Positions 25,448 to 34,531 of a stretch of DNA of 64,000 bases are shown piece by piece (position 1 is the first letter of the stretch; the number at the start of each line of letters is the position of its first letter). Source of the stretch: Lutibacter oceani (GTDB lineage Bacteria > Bacteroidota > Bacteroidia > Flavobacteriales > Flavobacteriaceae); NCBI RefSeq assembly GCF_003384935.1, contig NZ_QTTQ01000011.1, positions 1 through 64,000 of the forward strand, read 5' to 3'. The notes under the pieces were generated by a model. The model made no database searches. It was given only the letters and a program-made list of their open reading frames with translations, and was not told where the DNA came from. Made by a program: the position numbers and the translations under genes.

Positions 25448-25698
25448 AAAATCCAATTTAAGAAACCCGACCTATTTGAATTTCTGTAGAAATTCAAAAT
25501 TGTGAAGCGTTTGAGCAAGCCAAAGAGCGCAGCGGTCTGGTGGCGAAAGCGTAACAATTGTAGAATTTAAAGAAATTAAAATCAGTCTTGATTTTTTGTT
25601 TCGTTTTGCATCAAGGCAAAATGATAAGAACACCAAGGAAACCTAAAAATAAGCTTTTATACTTCAAATAAATTCAGAAATCATAAAAACCAACAGCT
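25448..25698. other. GC-richer non-coding gap
   Basis: A 251-bp gap between the replication-type gene and the ATPase. It holds a GC-richer stretch (25500-25555) and a TTTTGCATCAAGGCAAAA-type imperfect palindrome near 25605. No gene or RNA is recognised. Confidence 0.4.
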
Positions 25699-26370
25699 AT
25701 GAACCCAACACCTCACATAAAAACCGAAGGAACCTCAAAATTCCAAATCGGTGAAATCAAAAACAACGTAATTCACTACGACTTCGAAAAAATAAAAACC
25801 TACCTCAACATAAAAGGGCATTTACTATTTGGTAAAAACTTCAGAATCTACAAAGAAGACGAACCTCTGTTATTCAAACTTTGCTGTTACTACATTCAAG
25901 ATCATTACAGCTGTGCTCAAATGGGAATCGACGCCAACAAAGGAATTTTATTAACAGGTCCCGTAGGATGTGGAAAAACATCTTTGATGAAATTATTAAC
26001 ACACTTAGCACCACATAAAACAAACTATGAAATTATTCCAACACGAAACATCGTATTTAATTTTAATGCAAGAGGGTACGATGTTCTAGAAAAATATAAT
26101 CAAAATCATAACTATTGTTTTGACGATTTAGGGGTAGAACCAACAGGTTCTCATTATACAAAAGAATGCAACGTACTAGGAGAAATCCTCCTCTCTCGTT
26201 ATGACTTATTCTGTCACCCCGAGCGGAGTCGAAGGGTCTTAACACATATAACTACAAATTTGAATGCCCTAGAAATTGAAAAACTCTACGGAAATAGAGT
26301 TCGTAGTAGGATGCGGAAAATGTTCAACCTTATAAGTTTTGATGAAAATTCAATAGACAAAAGAATTTAG
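25699..26370 (+). CDS. P-loop ATPase of the mobile element (DnaC/IstB-like)
   Basis: A 223-residue AAA-type ATPase with Walker A GPVGCGKTS (about residues 88-96), Walker B YCFDDLG (about 138-144), and the C-terminal THITTNLNALEIEKLYGNRVRSRMRKMFNLI with sensor and arginine-finger-type residues. This is the DnaC-like protein that commonly accompanies the replication-type gene in Flavobacteriaceae elements and probably loads a helicase. In its second half the peptide FCHPERSRRVL replaces a short loop expected between LLSRYDL and THITTNLN. It is encoded by a REP-like insertion (26213-26238) that preserved the reading frame. Confidence 0.78.
   Translation: MNPTPHIKTEGTSKFQIGEIKNNVIHYDFEKIKTYLNIKGHLLFGKNFRIYKEDEPLLFKLCCYYIQDHYSCAQMGIDANKGILLTGPVGCGKTSLMKLLTHLAPHKTNYEIIPTRNIVFNFNARGYDVLEKYNQNHNYCFDDLGVEPTGSHYTKECNVLGEILLSRYDLFCHPERSRRVLTHITTNLNALEIEKLYGNRVRSRMRKMFNLISFDENSIDKRI
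26213..26238. repeat. REP-like element 3 inside the ATPase gene
   Basis: GTCACCCCGAGCGGAGTCGA and the following AGGGTC form the GAGCGGAGTCGAAGG-type repeat known from many genomes, translated here as HPERSRRV. It is in frame in the ATPase gene. Confidence 0.65.
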
Positions 26371-26528
26371 GTTATTAATAAAATATTTAACAACCTATTT
26401 TAAAAGAGAAATAACAACATCTTGAAAATATTACCACAAACGATTGATTATCTGACGTTTATGTTTTTTAAATAAGCGGTTGTAATCTAAATTTAACAAC
26501 TTTTTAATAAAAAACAATATTATTTGTC

Positions 26529-26536
26529 TATATTTG
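26529..26536 (+). promoter_or_regulatory. -7 box of the copper module
   Basis: TATATTTG, a perfect TAnnTTTG box, ends only 9 nt before the ATG at 26546. The mRNA would therefore be almost leaderless. No TGCA-type operator is present here, unlike the zinc-type half of the island. Confidence 0.65.
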
Positions 26537-26545
26537 TACCTTGAA

Positions 26546-26968
26546 ATGAAACAGATTTTCAACAAAATATTAGCAATTTTAATGTCATTCGTGGTCCTTT
26601 TCTCCACAATGTCATTTACTATAAGTGAGCACTATTGTGGTGATTACTTAGTAGATAGCGCTGTATTTTCTAAAGCTGAATCTTGTGAAATGGAGATGGA
26701 AATGGATATGTCATCATCTACAGAAGATTGTAATTTCGAAAAAGAAGATTGTTGTAAAGATATAAATAAGATTGTTGAAGGTCAAAATGAGTTGAATATT
26801 CAAGTTGTTAATTTAGACTTTGAACAACAATCATTTATTGCTTCTTTTATTTATTCTTACATTAACTTATTTGAAGGATTAGACAAAAATGTTGTTCCTT
26901 TTAAAAATTATTCACCTCCACTTATTGTCAAGGACATCCAAGTTCTTGACCAAGTATTTTTAATTTGA
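26546..26968 (+). CDS. HYC_CC_PP family protein, copy 1
   Basis: A small secreted or membrane-anchored protein with the three hallmarks that name the family: HYC (EHYCGDYLVD), CC (KEDCCKDINK) and PP (NYSPPLIVKD). An N-terminal hydrophobic segment (FNKILAILMSFVVLFSTM) is a signal peptide or anchor, and EMEMEMDM is Met/Glu-rich. Such proteins precede metal efflux operons in flavobacteria. Their function is unknown, but the Cys, His and Met residues suggest metal binding. It begins at ATG 26546, not the upstream TTG at 26534. A second copy is at 45549. Confidence 0.8.
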   Translation: MKQIFNKILAILMSFVVLFSTMSFTISEHYCGDYLVDSAVFSKAESCEMEMEMDMSSSTEDCNFEKEDCCKDINKIVEGQNELNIQVVNLDFEQQSFIASFIYSYINLFEGLDKNVVPFKNYSPPLIVKDIQVLDQVFLI

Positions 26969-27114
26969 TTATATAGTATTGAGTTTTAGCAAATTTTTAT
27001 TTGTTAAGGCATAGTTGTGTTTAAATCAGAAATGATTTAGACCAAGTTAACGTATGTTTTAGGTTTTTTAACGAAATCTAAAATGTTATTTAAAACATAT
27101 CAATACATATAAAA

Positions 27115-30100
27115 ATGTTAAATAAAAGTATTAAATTTTTAATAGAAAATAAATTAGTAGCTGTATTATTATTGTTGCTTTTTATTGGATGGGGAGTTTC
27201 AACAGCTCCATTTGATTGGAATACCGGAAGTATTCCAAGAAACCCAGTGGCAGTTGATGCCATTCCAGATATTGGAGAAAATCAACAAATCGTTTTCACC
27301 AAATGGAGCGGAAGATCTCCACAAGATATTGAAGATCAAATTACCTACCCACTTACAACCTCCTTATTGGGAATTCCAGGTGTTAAAACAATTAGAAGTT
27401 CTTCTATGTTTGGTTTTTCCAGTATTTATATCATTTTTGAAGAAGATATTGAGTTTTACTGGAGTCGTAGTCGAATTTTAGAAAAATTAAACTCTCTTCC
27501 AAGTGGATTACTTCCAAACGATGTTCAACCAGCATTAGGTCCAGACGCAACTGGTTTGGGACAAATTTACTGGTACACTTTAGAAGGAAGAGATGAACAA
27601 GGAAATGTAACTGGTGGCTGGGATTTACACGAATTACGAAGCATACAAGATTATTATGTGAAATATGCGCTTTCTTCGGCTTCGGGAGTTTCTGAAGTTG
27701 CTTCTATTGGTGGTTACGTGCAAGAATATCAAATAGATGTAGATCCAGATATTTTGAAGGAATACAACATTTCACTAGAACAAGTAGTAAATGCTGCACG
27801 TAATACCAATAAAGATATTGGAGCAAAAACCATTGAAATCAATCAGGCTGAATATTTAGTGCGTGGATTGGGTTATATAAAATCTGTTGAAGATATTGAA
27901 AATGCAGTAGTGACTTCCAAAGATTTCACTTCCATATTAATTAAAGATATTGCAAAAGTATCTTTAGGCCCTGCAGAACGAAGAGGAATATTAGATAAAG
28001 AAGGAGCCGAAGTTGTTGGTGGTGTTGTGGTTGCACGCTATGGTGCAAATCCAATGGAAGTTATTACCAATGTAAAAAAACAAATAGCTGATATAAGCAC
28101 AGGTTTACCTTCAAAAGTGTTAAAAGATGGTCGTACATCACAAGTTACTATTGTTCCTTTTTACGATAGAACCGAACTAATTCAGGAAACATTAAACACT
28201 TTAGATGAAGCATTAACCTTAGAGATTTTAATTACCATTTTGGTAATTATTGTAATGGTTTTTAACCTTAGGGCTTCCGTTTTAATTTCTGGATTATTGC
28301 CCATTGCAGTTTTAATGGTTTTTATTTCAATGAAATTATTTAATGTTGATGCTAACATTGTAGCGCTGTCAGGTATTGCGATTGCAATTGGGACAATGGT
28401 AGATGTTGGGGTCATCTTATCTGAAAATGTTATAAGGCATATGGATGAGGATAAAGACAATTTACCTATAAATAAAGTTGTATATAATGCAACTGCTGAA
28501 GTATCAGGTGCGATTATTACTGCAGTAATGACCACTATTATAAGTTTTGTTCCAGTATTTACTATGATAGGTGCTGAAGGTAAACTATTTCGACCATTGG
28601 CTTTTACAAAAACAATGGCGTTAACTTCAGCTTTAATTGTAGCTTTATTTTTAATTCCACCTTTTGCAGCTTGGTTGTTTGGATGGAAACCATCTTTGAA
28701 AAAAGGAAAATATATTGGTAGTATCGGATTAATTATAGCCGGTATTGTTGGTGTTGTTGGAGGTTATTATGTAGCATTCTTATTAATAGCTTTCGGCGTT
28801 TCTAGTATTTTAAAAATAAAAGAAATTCTTACCGAAGAAAAAGCAAACTACTTAAATATTACAATATCGGCCATAACTATTATTGCATTACTAAGTGTGT
28901 ATTGGAGACCTTTAGGAGTTGATAATTCTATATTCACAAATCTAGTTTTTGTAGGCGTAATTTGTTTTGGATTGCTTGGTATTTTTACATTGTTTAGAAG
29001 AAGTTATGTAAAAATTTTAAACTGGGCTTTAAATAACAAAATTTTGTTTTTAAGCGTTCCAACCATCATTATTGTATTTGGTGTAAGTGTATGGAAAAAT
29101 ACAGGAAAAGAATTTATGCCGGCATTAAATGAAGGTTCATTTTTATTAATGCCAACTTCTATGCCACATTCTGGAATTGCAGAAAACAAACGTATTTTGC
29201 AACAATTAGATATGGCTGTGGCAACCATTCCAGAAATTAAAACAGTGGTTGGTAAATCGGGTAGAATAGAAAGTGCCTTAGATCCAGCACCATTATCTAT
29301 GTATGAGAATGTAATAATTTATAAGCCAGAATATAAATTAGATGAAGATGGAAAACGGATTAAGTTTAAAGTTAATGAAAATGATTTGTTTGAAACTAAA
29401 GCAGGAAACTTCATTCCTTCTGGAACCAAAACTGAAACCACCAATTTAATTGAAGATTCAGATGGTGAATATTATAGAAACTGGCGTAAACAAATAAAAT
29501 CTGCTGATGATATCTGGAATGAAATAGTTCGGGTTACAAAATTACCTGGTGTTACTTCAGCTCCTAAATTACAACCAATAGAAACTCGTTTGGTGATGCT
29601 TCAAACAGGAATGCGGGCACCTATGGGAATTAAAGTAAAAGGTCAAAATTTAGCACAAATCGAAGCTTTTGGTTTAGAGTTGGAAAATGTTTTAAAGCAA
29701 GTTCCAGGTGTTAAAAAAGAAGCTGTTTTTGCTGATAGAATCGTAGGAAAACCGTATTTGTTATTTGATATTGATCGAGAAAAATTAGCGCGTTATGGTT
29801 TGTCTATTAACAAAGTACAAAGTATTTTGGAAGTTGCAATTGGTGGTAAATTATTAACTCAAACAGTAGAAGGAAGAGAACGTTATGGAGTTAGAGTGCG
29901 TTATCCGAGAGAAAAACGTACTAGTCCTGAAGATTTAAAGAAAATTTATGTACCTACACCTGGTGGAAATCCAATTCCATTAGCAGAATTAGTCACAATT
30001 AAATATGAGCAAGGTCCACAAGTAATTAAAAGTGAAGATACTTTTTTAGTGGGCTATGTATTATTTGATAAGATGGATGGTGAAGCTGAAGTTACCGTAG

Positions 30101-30804
30101 TAGAAAAAGCTCAAGCTGCCATTCAAGGGCAAATAGACAGAGGAGAATTGGTAATTCCAAAAGGGATTAATTACCAGTTTACAGGAACTTATGAAAACCA
30201 GTTAAGGGCAGAAAAAACCTTATCGGTTGTTGTTCCTTTAGCCTTGGCAATAATCTTTTTAATCTTGTATTTCCAATTTCGTTCTGTAACAACTTCATTA
30301 ATGGTGTTTACAGGAATCGCCGTAGCTTTTGCGGGTGGTTTTATGATGATTTGGTTATATGGTGAAGCTTGGTTTTTGAACTTTGATGTCTTTGGCGTAA
30401 ACCTTCGTCAACTTTTTCAAATGCACCCTATTAATTTAAGTGTAGCTGTTTGGGTTGGTTTTATTGCCTTGTTCGGAATTGCAACCGATGATGGAGTGGT
30501 GATGGCAACCTATTTAACTCAAACTTTTGAAAGAAATGAACCAACTACGAAACAAGAAATAAGAGCTTCTATAATTGAAGCTGGTGAAAAAAGAATTCGT
30601 CCTTGTTTAATGACAACTGCAACAACAATGCTTGCATTGTTACCAGTATTAACATCTACAGGAAGAGGATCAGATATTATGATCCCAATGGCAATTCCAA
30701 GTTTTGGAGGAATGTTAATTGCGCTTATTACTTTGTTTGTAGTGCCTGTATTATTCAGTTTTAAAAAAGAAATTTCATTAAAAAAAATAACAAATGAAAA
30801 TTAA
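27115..30804 (+). CDS. cusA: CusA-type heavy-metal RND efflux transporter
   Basis: This inner-membrane RND pump belongs to a CusCBA-type tripartite complex exporting Cu(I)/Ag(I). It starts with MLNKSIKFLIENKLVAV and DIGENQQIVFTKWSGRSPQDIEDQ, and has the membrane motif AIAIGTMVDVGVILSENV (CusA-type, not the CzcA DFGIIVDGA form). The second half has GIATDDGVVMATYL and EKRIRPCLMTTATTMLALLP. At 1229 residues it is about 180 longer than E. coli CusA. The extra part includes added hydrophobic segments at about residues 530-625. Its 3' end overlaps the TolC-type gene by 11 bp, so the two are translationally coupled. Confidence 0.93.
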   Translation: MLNKSIKFLIENKLVAVLLLLLFIGWGVSTAPFDWNTGSIPRNPVAVDAIPDIGENQQIVFTKWSGRSPQDIEDQITYPLTTSLLGIPGVKTIRSSSMFGFSSIYIIFEEDIEFYWSRSRILEKLNSLPSGLLPNDVQPALGPDATGLGQIYWYTLEGRDEQGNVTGGWDLHELRSIQDYYVKYALSSASGVSEVASIGGYVQEYQIDVDPDILKEYNISLEQVVNAARNTNKDIGAKTIEINQAEYLVRGLGYIKSVEDIENAVVTSKDFTSILIKDIAKVSLGPAERRGILDKEGAEVVGGVVVARYGANPMEVITNVKKQIADISTGLPSKVLKDGRTSQVTIVPFYDRTELIQETLNTLDEALTLEILITILVIIVMVFNLRASVLISGLLPIAVLMVFISMKLFNVDANIVALSGIAIAIGTMVDVGVILSENVIRHMDEDKDNLPINKVVYNATAEVSGAIITAVMTTIISFVPVFTMIGAEGKLFRPLAFTKTMALTSALIVALFLIPPFAAWLFGWKPSLKKGKYIGSIGLIIAGIVGVVGGYYVAFLLIAFGVSSILKIKEILTEEKANYLNITISAITIIALLSVYWRPLGVDNSIFTNLVFVGVICFGLLGIFTLFRRSYVKILNWALNNKILFLSVPTIIIVFGVSVWKNTGKEFMPALNEGSFLLMPTSMPHSGIAENKRILQQLDMAVATIPEIKTVVGKSGRIESALDPAPLSMYENVIIYKPEYKLDEDGKRIKFKVNENDLFETKAGNFIPSGTKTETTNLIEDSDGEYYRNWRKQIKSADDIWNEIVRVTKLPGVTSAPKLQPIETRLVMLQTGMRAPMGIKVKGQNLAQIEAFGLELENVLKQVPGVKKEAVFADRIVGKPYLLFDIDREKLARYGLSINKVQSILEVAIGGKLLTQTVEGRERYGVRVRYPREKRTSPEDLKKIYVPTPGGNPIPLAELVTIKYEQGPQVIKSEDTFLVGYVLFDKMDGEAEVTVVEKAQAAIQGQIDRGELVIPKGINYQFTGTYENQLRAEKTLSVVVPLALAIIFLILYFQFRSVTTSLMVFTGIAVAFAGGFMMIWLYGEAWFLNFDVFGVNLRQLFQMHPINLSVAVWVGFIALFGIATDDGVVMATYLTQTFERNEPTTKQEIRASIIEAGEKRIRPCLMTTATTMLALLPVLTSTGRGSDIMIPMAIPSFGGMLIALITLFVVPVLFSFKKEISLKKITNEN

Positions 30805-32014
30805 TTTAATAGTTATGATTGCGTTTCTACTAACCCTAACGGTAAAAGCTCAATCGTTAAACGACTACTTACAAATAGCTTCAGAAAATAATCCTGAATT
30901 AAAAGCTATTCAATATAAATACGAAAGTGCTTTAGAAAAAGTTGTTGAAGTAGGAAGCCTACCAAATACAACCATTTCAGTTGGCTATTTTGCGCAAGAG
31001 GTAGAAACAAGAGTTGGGGCTCAAAAAGCAAAAATTTCGGCAAGTCAAATGTTACCTTGGTTTGGAACTTTAAATGCAAAACAGGAAAGTGCACAATTTA
31101 ATGCTGCTGCACAATTAAACAATTATGAATTTGCAAAAAGGAAATTGTTTTTAGATGTGAAAACTACCTATTTTGAATTGTTTGAACTCAACCAAAAAGA
31201 GCAATTGCTTGTTGAAAATATAGAAATTCTAAAAACTTTTGAAAGTTTGGCATTGAATGAGTTGGAAAACAATCGTTCAACTATGGTAGATGTTCTTAAG
31301 ATTAGAATGGAAAAAAACGAACTTTTAAATCAATTAAGTACGGTTCAAGAAAATTTGAGTGCTAAAAAAATTGCATTTAATTTATTGCTCAACAGGGATG
31401 AAAAAAGTACTGTTTTAGTTGTTGAAAATGTAAATATTATATATTCAGAAGATTTTAATAAAGAACAAATTTCAGATAATCCAAAATTGTTACAATTGGA
31501 AAATTTGAAAAATGCCTCAGAAAAATCGGAATTGGCAACTAAAAAAGAAGGCTTACCAACCATTGGTATTGGTTTAGACTATGGTTTTATTGAAAATAGA
31601 GCTGTTGAAAACCTTGCTGATAACGGAAAAGATATTGTGATGCCAATGGTAACTGTTTCTTTTCCATTGTTTTCAAAAAAATACAGTTCTAAACAAAAGC
31701 AATTACAATTAGAGCAAAAAGCAATTGAAACAACTAAAGTAAATACCTACAATCAATTGCAAACCGTTTTTGAAAATGCAAAAAGTAAACTTTCTAATTC
31801 AAAAGTTTCAATTGCAACACAAATAAAAAATATTAATGAGGCAGAAAGTGCAAAAAAAGTATTGTTAGCTGCTTATGAAACTTCAAAAATTGATTTTGAA
31901 CAATTACTTGAAATTCAGCAATTACAATTAAAATTTCAATTAAAAAAAGTGATTTCAGAAAAAGAGTATGAAATTCAAAAATCAACATTAGAATTTTTAA
32001 CAAAAGATAACTAA
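30794..32014 (+). CDS. TolC-family outer-membrane channel (CusC role)
   Basis: The outer-membrane factor of the Cus-type pump. The 406-residue protein has a signal peptide ending TVKAQ and two halves of long helices (LEKVVEVGSLPNTTISVGYF, AKRKLFLDVKTTYFELFEL, KKIAFNLLLNRDE; second half LATKKEGLPTIGIGLDYGF, KVISEKEYEIQKSTLEFL), the TolC repeat. There is no N-terminal lipoprotein Cys, unlike E. coli CusC. It overlaps cusA by 11 bp and ends 1 bp before cusB. Confidence 0.88.
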   Translation: MKINLIVMIAFLLTLTVKAQSLNDYLQIASENNPELKAIQYKYESALEKVVEVGSLPNTTISVGYFAQEVETRVGAQKAKISASQMLPWFGTLNAKQESAQFNAAAQLNNYEFAKRKLFLDVKTTYFELFELNQKEQLLVENIEILKTFESLALNELENNRSTMVDVLKIRMEKNELLNQLSTVQENLSAKKIAFNLLLNRDEKSTVLVVENVNIIYSEDFNKEQISDNPKLLQLENLKNASEKSELATKKEGLPTIGIGLDYGFIENRAVENLADNGKDIVMPMVTVSFPLFSKKYSSKQKQLQLEQKAIETTKVNTYNQLQTVFENAKSKLSNSKVSIATQIKNINEAESAKKVLLAAYETSKIDFEQLLEIQQLQLKFQLKKVISEKEYEIQKSTLEFLTKDN

Positions 32015-32015
32015 G

Positions 32016-33791
32016 ATGAAAAAATATATAATTTACATAGGAATATTAACAGCTGGTCTAATTTTAGGATGGTTGTTATTTGGAAATTCTTCAAACTCTG
32101 AAGAAAAACACAATCACGAATCTTCTCAAACGGAAAATCAACAATGGACGTGCTCAATGCATCCACAAATTATGCAGCCAGAACCAGGTGATTGCCCAAT
32201 TTGTGGAATGGATTTAATTCCTGCTGAAACTTCAGCAGATGGATTAGAAAAAAATGAGTTTAAAATGAGTAATAACGCTTTAGCTTTAGCTAATATTGAA
32301 ACTACCATAATTAGTAATACCACAAATTCAGCAGGTAGTTTAACGCTTTCAGGAAAAATTAATGAAAATGAAAAAACAAATGCTATACAAACTGCACATT
32401 TTGGTGGTAGAATTGAAAAGCTATTTGTTAATACTACAGGAGAAAAGGTGAATCAAGGACAACAATTAGCACTCATTTATTCCCCTGAATTGGTTACAGC
32501 ACAAAAAGAATTACTAACGGCCATAGAATCAAAAACAAAGGATTTGACACTGTACAAAGCTGTTAGAAATAAATTAAAATTATGGAAACTTTCTGAAAGT
32601 CAGATTAATAAAATTGAAGAATCTAAAGCAATTATTACCAACTTTCCAGTGTATGCAAATGTTAGTGGAATAGTTACTAAAAAAATGGTTGAAGAAGGTA
32701 ATTATGTTAAGGAAGGTCAAAGCTTACTTATGATTTCAAATTTAACTACAGTTTGGGCAGATTTTGATGCTTATGAAAAGCAACTTTCAACCATAAAAAA
32801 AGGGGATGACATTACAATTACAACCAACACAAACCCAAACAAAGAGCTGAAAGCGAAAATTTCATTTATAGATCCAGTTCTAAATACTTCAACTAGAACA
32901 GTTGTGGTTAGAGCAGAATTAAATAATCGAAATGGAGAATTAAAACCTGGAATGTTTGTCAAAGGGGTGTTAGCTTCAAGTAATGTAAAAAGCAATAAAA
33001 AAACTATAATATCTGTGCCTAAATCTTCTGTTTTATGGACCGGAAAACGCTCTGTAGTTTATGTTAAAAAACAAGGTGATGAACCAATTTTTGAGTTACG
33101 AGAAGTTACTTTAGGAAACGAAATTGGTGAACATTATGAAATTTTAAATGGTTTATCTGAAAATGAAGAAATTGTTACCAACGGAACTTTTACTGTAGAT
33201 GCCGCTGCACAACTTCAAGGGAAAAAAAGTATGATGAGTCCAGAAGGAGGAATAGTAGTTACTGGTCACGAAAATCATATAGGAATGCAAGATACTGGAA
33301 ATGACCAAAATGGAGAAGCAGAAGTAGTTAATCGAATTAAAGTTGATTCCAAGTTTCAAGATCAATTAAGCAACTTATTTACCAGTTATTTAGCAATAAA
33401 AGATGCTTTGGTTAATGATAATACTAAACTTACACAAACCTCCGCAATAACTTTTATTGATAATCTTGAAAAGATGGATATGAAGCTTTTAAAAGATAGT
33501 AAATCTCATAATGTATGGATGCCAATTCTAGAAGTACTTAAATCCTCTTCAAACAAAATTTCAAGCACAACTGAAATTAAAATTCAAAGAGAGTATTTTG
33601 TGTCGTTATCTAATAATATAATTAAATCAATTGAAACATTTGGAGTAAATAGAAAAGTGCTTAAACAATTTTGTCCAATGGCTAATAATGATAAAGGAGC
33701 TTTTTGGTTAAGCTTGGATGAAGAAATTAAGAACCCTTATTTTGGACAAGCAATGCTTAAATGTGGTAGTACAGAAGCTACAATCAAATAA
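32016..33791 (+). CDS. cusB: CusB-type adaptor with metal-binding and DUF3347 domains
   Basis: The periplasmic adaptor joining CusA to the TolC channel. The 591-residue protein has an N-terminal membrane anchor, then a heavy-metal-binding domain (CSMHPQIM from C46, with CPICGMDL). The hairpin, lipoyl and barrel domains follow (about 110-390; GRIEKLFVNTTGEKVNQGQQ, VYANVSGIVTKKMVEEGNYV). A C-terminal DUF3347 domain (about 430-590) contains FCPMANNDKGAFWLS and NPYFGQAMLKCGS. The Met/Cys/His-rich ends fit Cu(I) capture. The same DUF3347 fold is encoded separately at 39016. A stem-loop follows at 33798. Confidence 0.92.
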   Translation: MKKYIIYIGILTAGLILGWLLFGNSSNSEEKHNHESSQTENQQWTCSMHPQIMQPEPGDCPICGMDLIPAETSADGLEKNEFKMSNNALALANIETTIISNTTNSAGSLTLSGKINENEKTNAIQTAHFGGRIEKLFVNTTGEKVNQGQQLALIYSPELVTAQKELLTAIESKTKDLTLYKAVRNKLKLWKLSESQINKIEESKAIITNFPVYANVSGIVTKKMVEEGNYVKEGQSLLMISNLTTVWADFDAYEKQLSTIKKGDDITITTNTNPNKELKAKISFIDPVLNTSTRTVVVRAELNNRNGELKPGMFVKGVLASSNVKSNKKTIISVPKSSVLWTGKRSVVYVKKQGDEPIFELREVTLGNEIGEHYEILNGLSENEEIVTNGTFTVDAAAQLQGKKSMMSPEGGIVVTGHENHIGMQDTGNDQNGEAEVVNRIKVDSKFQDQLSNLFTSYLAIKDALVNDNTKLTQTSAITFIDNLEKMDMKLLKDSKSHNVWMPILEVLKSSSNKISSTTEIKIQREYFVSLSNNIIKSIETFGVNRKVLKQFCPMANNDKGAFWLSLDEEIKNPYFGQAMLKCGSTEATIK

Positions 33792-33797
33792 CGAGAA

Positions 33798-33838
33798 TTT
33801 TAAACTACCTTTCAATTATTTGATGGGTAGTTTTAAAA
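33798..33838 (+). terminator. Terminator after cusB
   Basis: TTTTAAACTACC and GGTAGTTTTAAAA form a stem of about 12 bp with a single bulge and a 16-nt loop, directly after the cusB stop. Confidence 0.6.
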
Positions 33839-33857
33839 TAGTTTAATTAAAAAACTC

Positions 33858-34433
33858 ATGATAATGGAACAAAAAAATATAGTTACCGTAAAAAATATGG
33901 TATGCGATCGTTGTATCAAAGTGATTAAAGATGAGTTGATTAAAAATAATATAATGTTTGAACTAATTGAATTAGGCAAAATTCATTTCGAAATTAACCT
34001 TTCAACAAATGAATTAAAAACGCTTAAGACAATTTTAGAGAAAGAAGGTTTTGAAATAGTTGAAGAATCAGATTTAAAAATAGTAAATCAAATTAAAACA
34101 TTAATTATTGAGAATATCTTTCACAAAAGGCACAAATTGTTCAATGAAAATTATTCAACATTCCTATCTTCAAATTTAAAAATAGAATATGGTCAGTTAA
34201 GTAGGATATTTTCTGAATTAGAAAAACGAACAATTGAAAACTACATTATTCAACAGAAAATAGAAAGAGTGAAAGAATTAATTTTTTACAATGAGCTAAC
34301 GATAAGTCAAATTTCATATGAATTAAATTATAGCAGTCCTCAACATCTATCTCGTCAATTTAAAAAAATTACAGGAATCACGCCTACACAGTATAAAAAT
34401 ATAGGATCTCGAGGGAAATTAGATACAATTTAA
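33858..34433 (+). CDS. AraC-type regulator fused to an HMA-like metal sensor
   Basis: The 191-residue protein joins an N-terminal HMA-like ferredoxin fold (about 1-70) to an AraC HTH domain (about 85-185). The HMA part has the metal motif MVCDRCI in place of the usual GMTCxxC and the end KTILEKEGFEIVEES. The HTH has RVKELIFYNELTISQISYELNYSSPQHLSRQFKKITGITPTQYKN. The first HTH helix region is short compared with full AraC proteins. It lies between the cus genes and the metal-binding protein genes. A direct role as a copper-sensing activator is inferred. Confidence 0.8.
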   Translation: MIMEQKNIVTVKNMVCDRCIKVIKDELIKNNIMFELIELGKIHFEINLSTNELKTLKTILEKEGFEIVEESDLKIVNQIKTLIIENIFHKRHKLFNENYSTFLSSNLKIEYGQLSRIFSELEKRTIENYIIQQKIERVKELIFYNELTISQISYELNYSSPQHLSRQFKKITGITPTQYKNIGSRGKLDTI

Positions 34434-34487
34434 ACATAATTATGCACAACTAAATTATGAAATCTATAGACCTTTATAGTATATAAA

Positions 34488-34531
34488 TAAACAAAAAATA
34501 AACAAAAAATAAACAAAAAATAAACAAAAAA
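34488..34531 (+). repeat. Four tandem 11-bp repeats abutting a start codon
   Basis: The unit TAAACAAAAAA is repeated four times without error from 34488, and the last repeat runs into the ATG at 34531. The period of 11 bp is about one helical turn. Copy number changes would move the promoter region relative to the start codon. Confidence 0.85.

Noticed and set aside
34488-34531. CRISPR array
   Set aside because: The unit is 11 bp with no spacers; it is a plain tandem repeat. No CRISPR repeats or cas genes were seen in the window.
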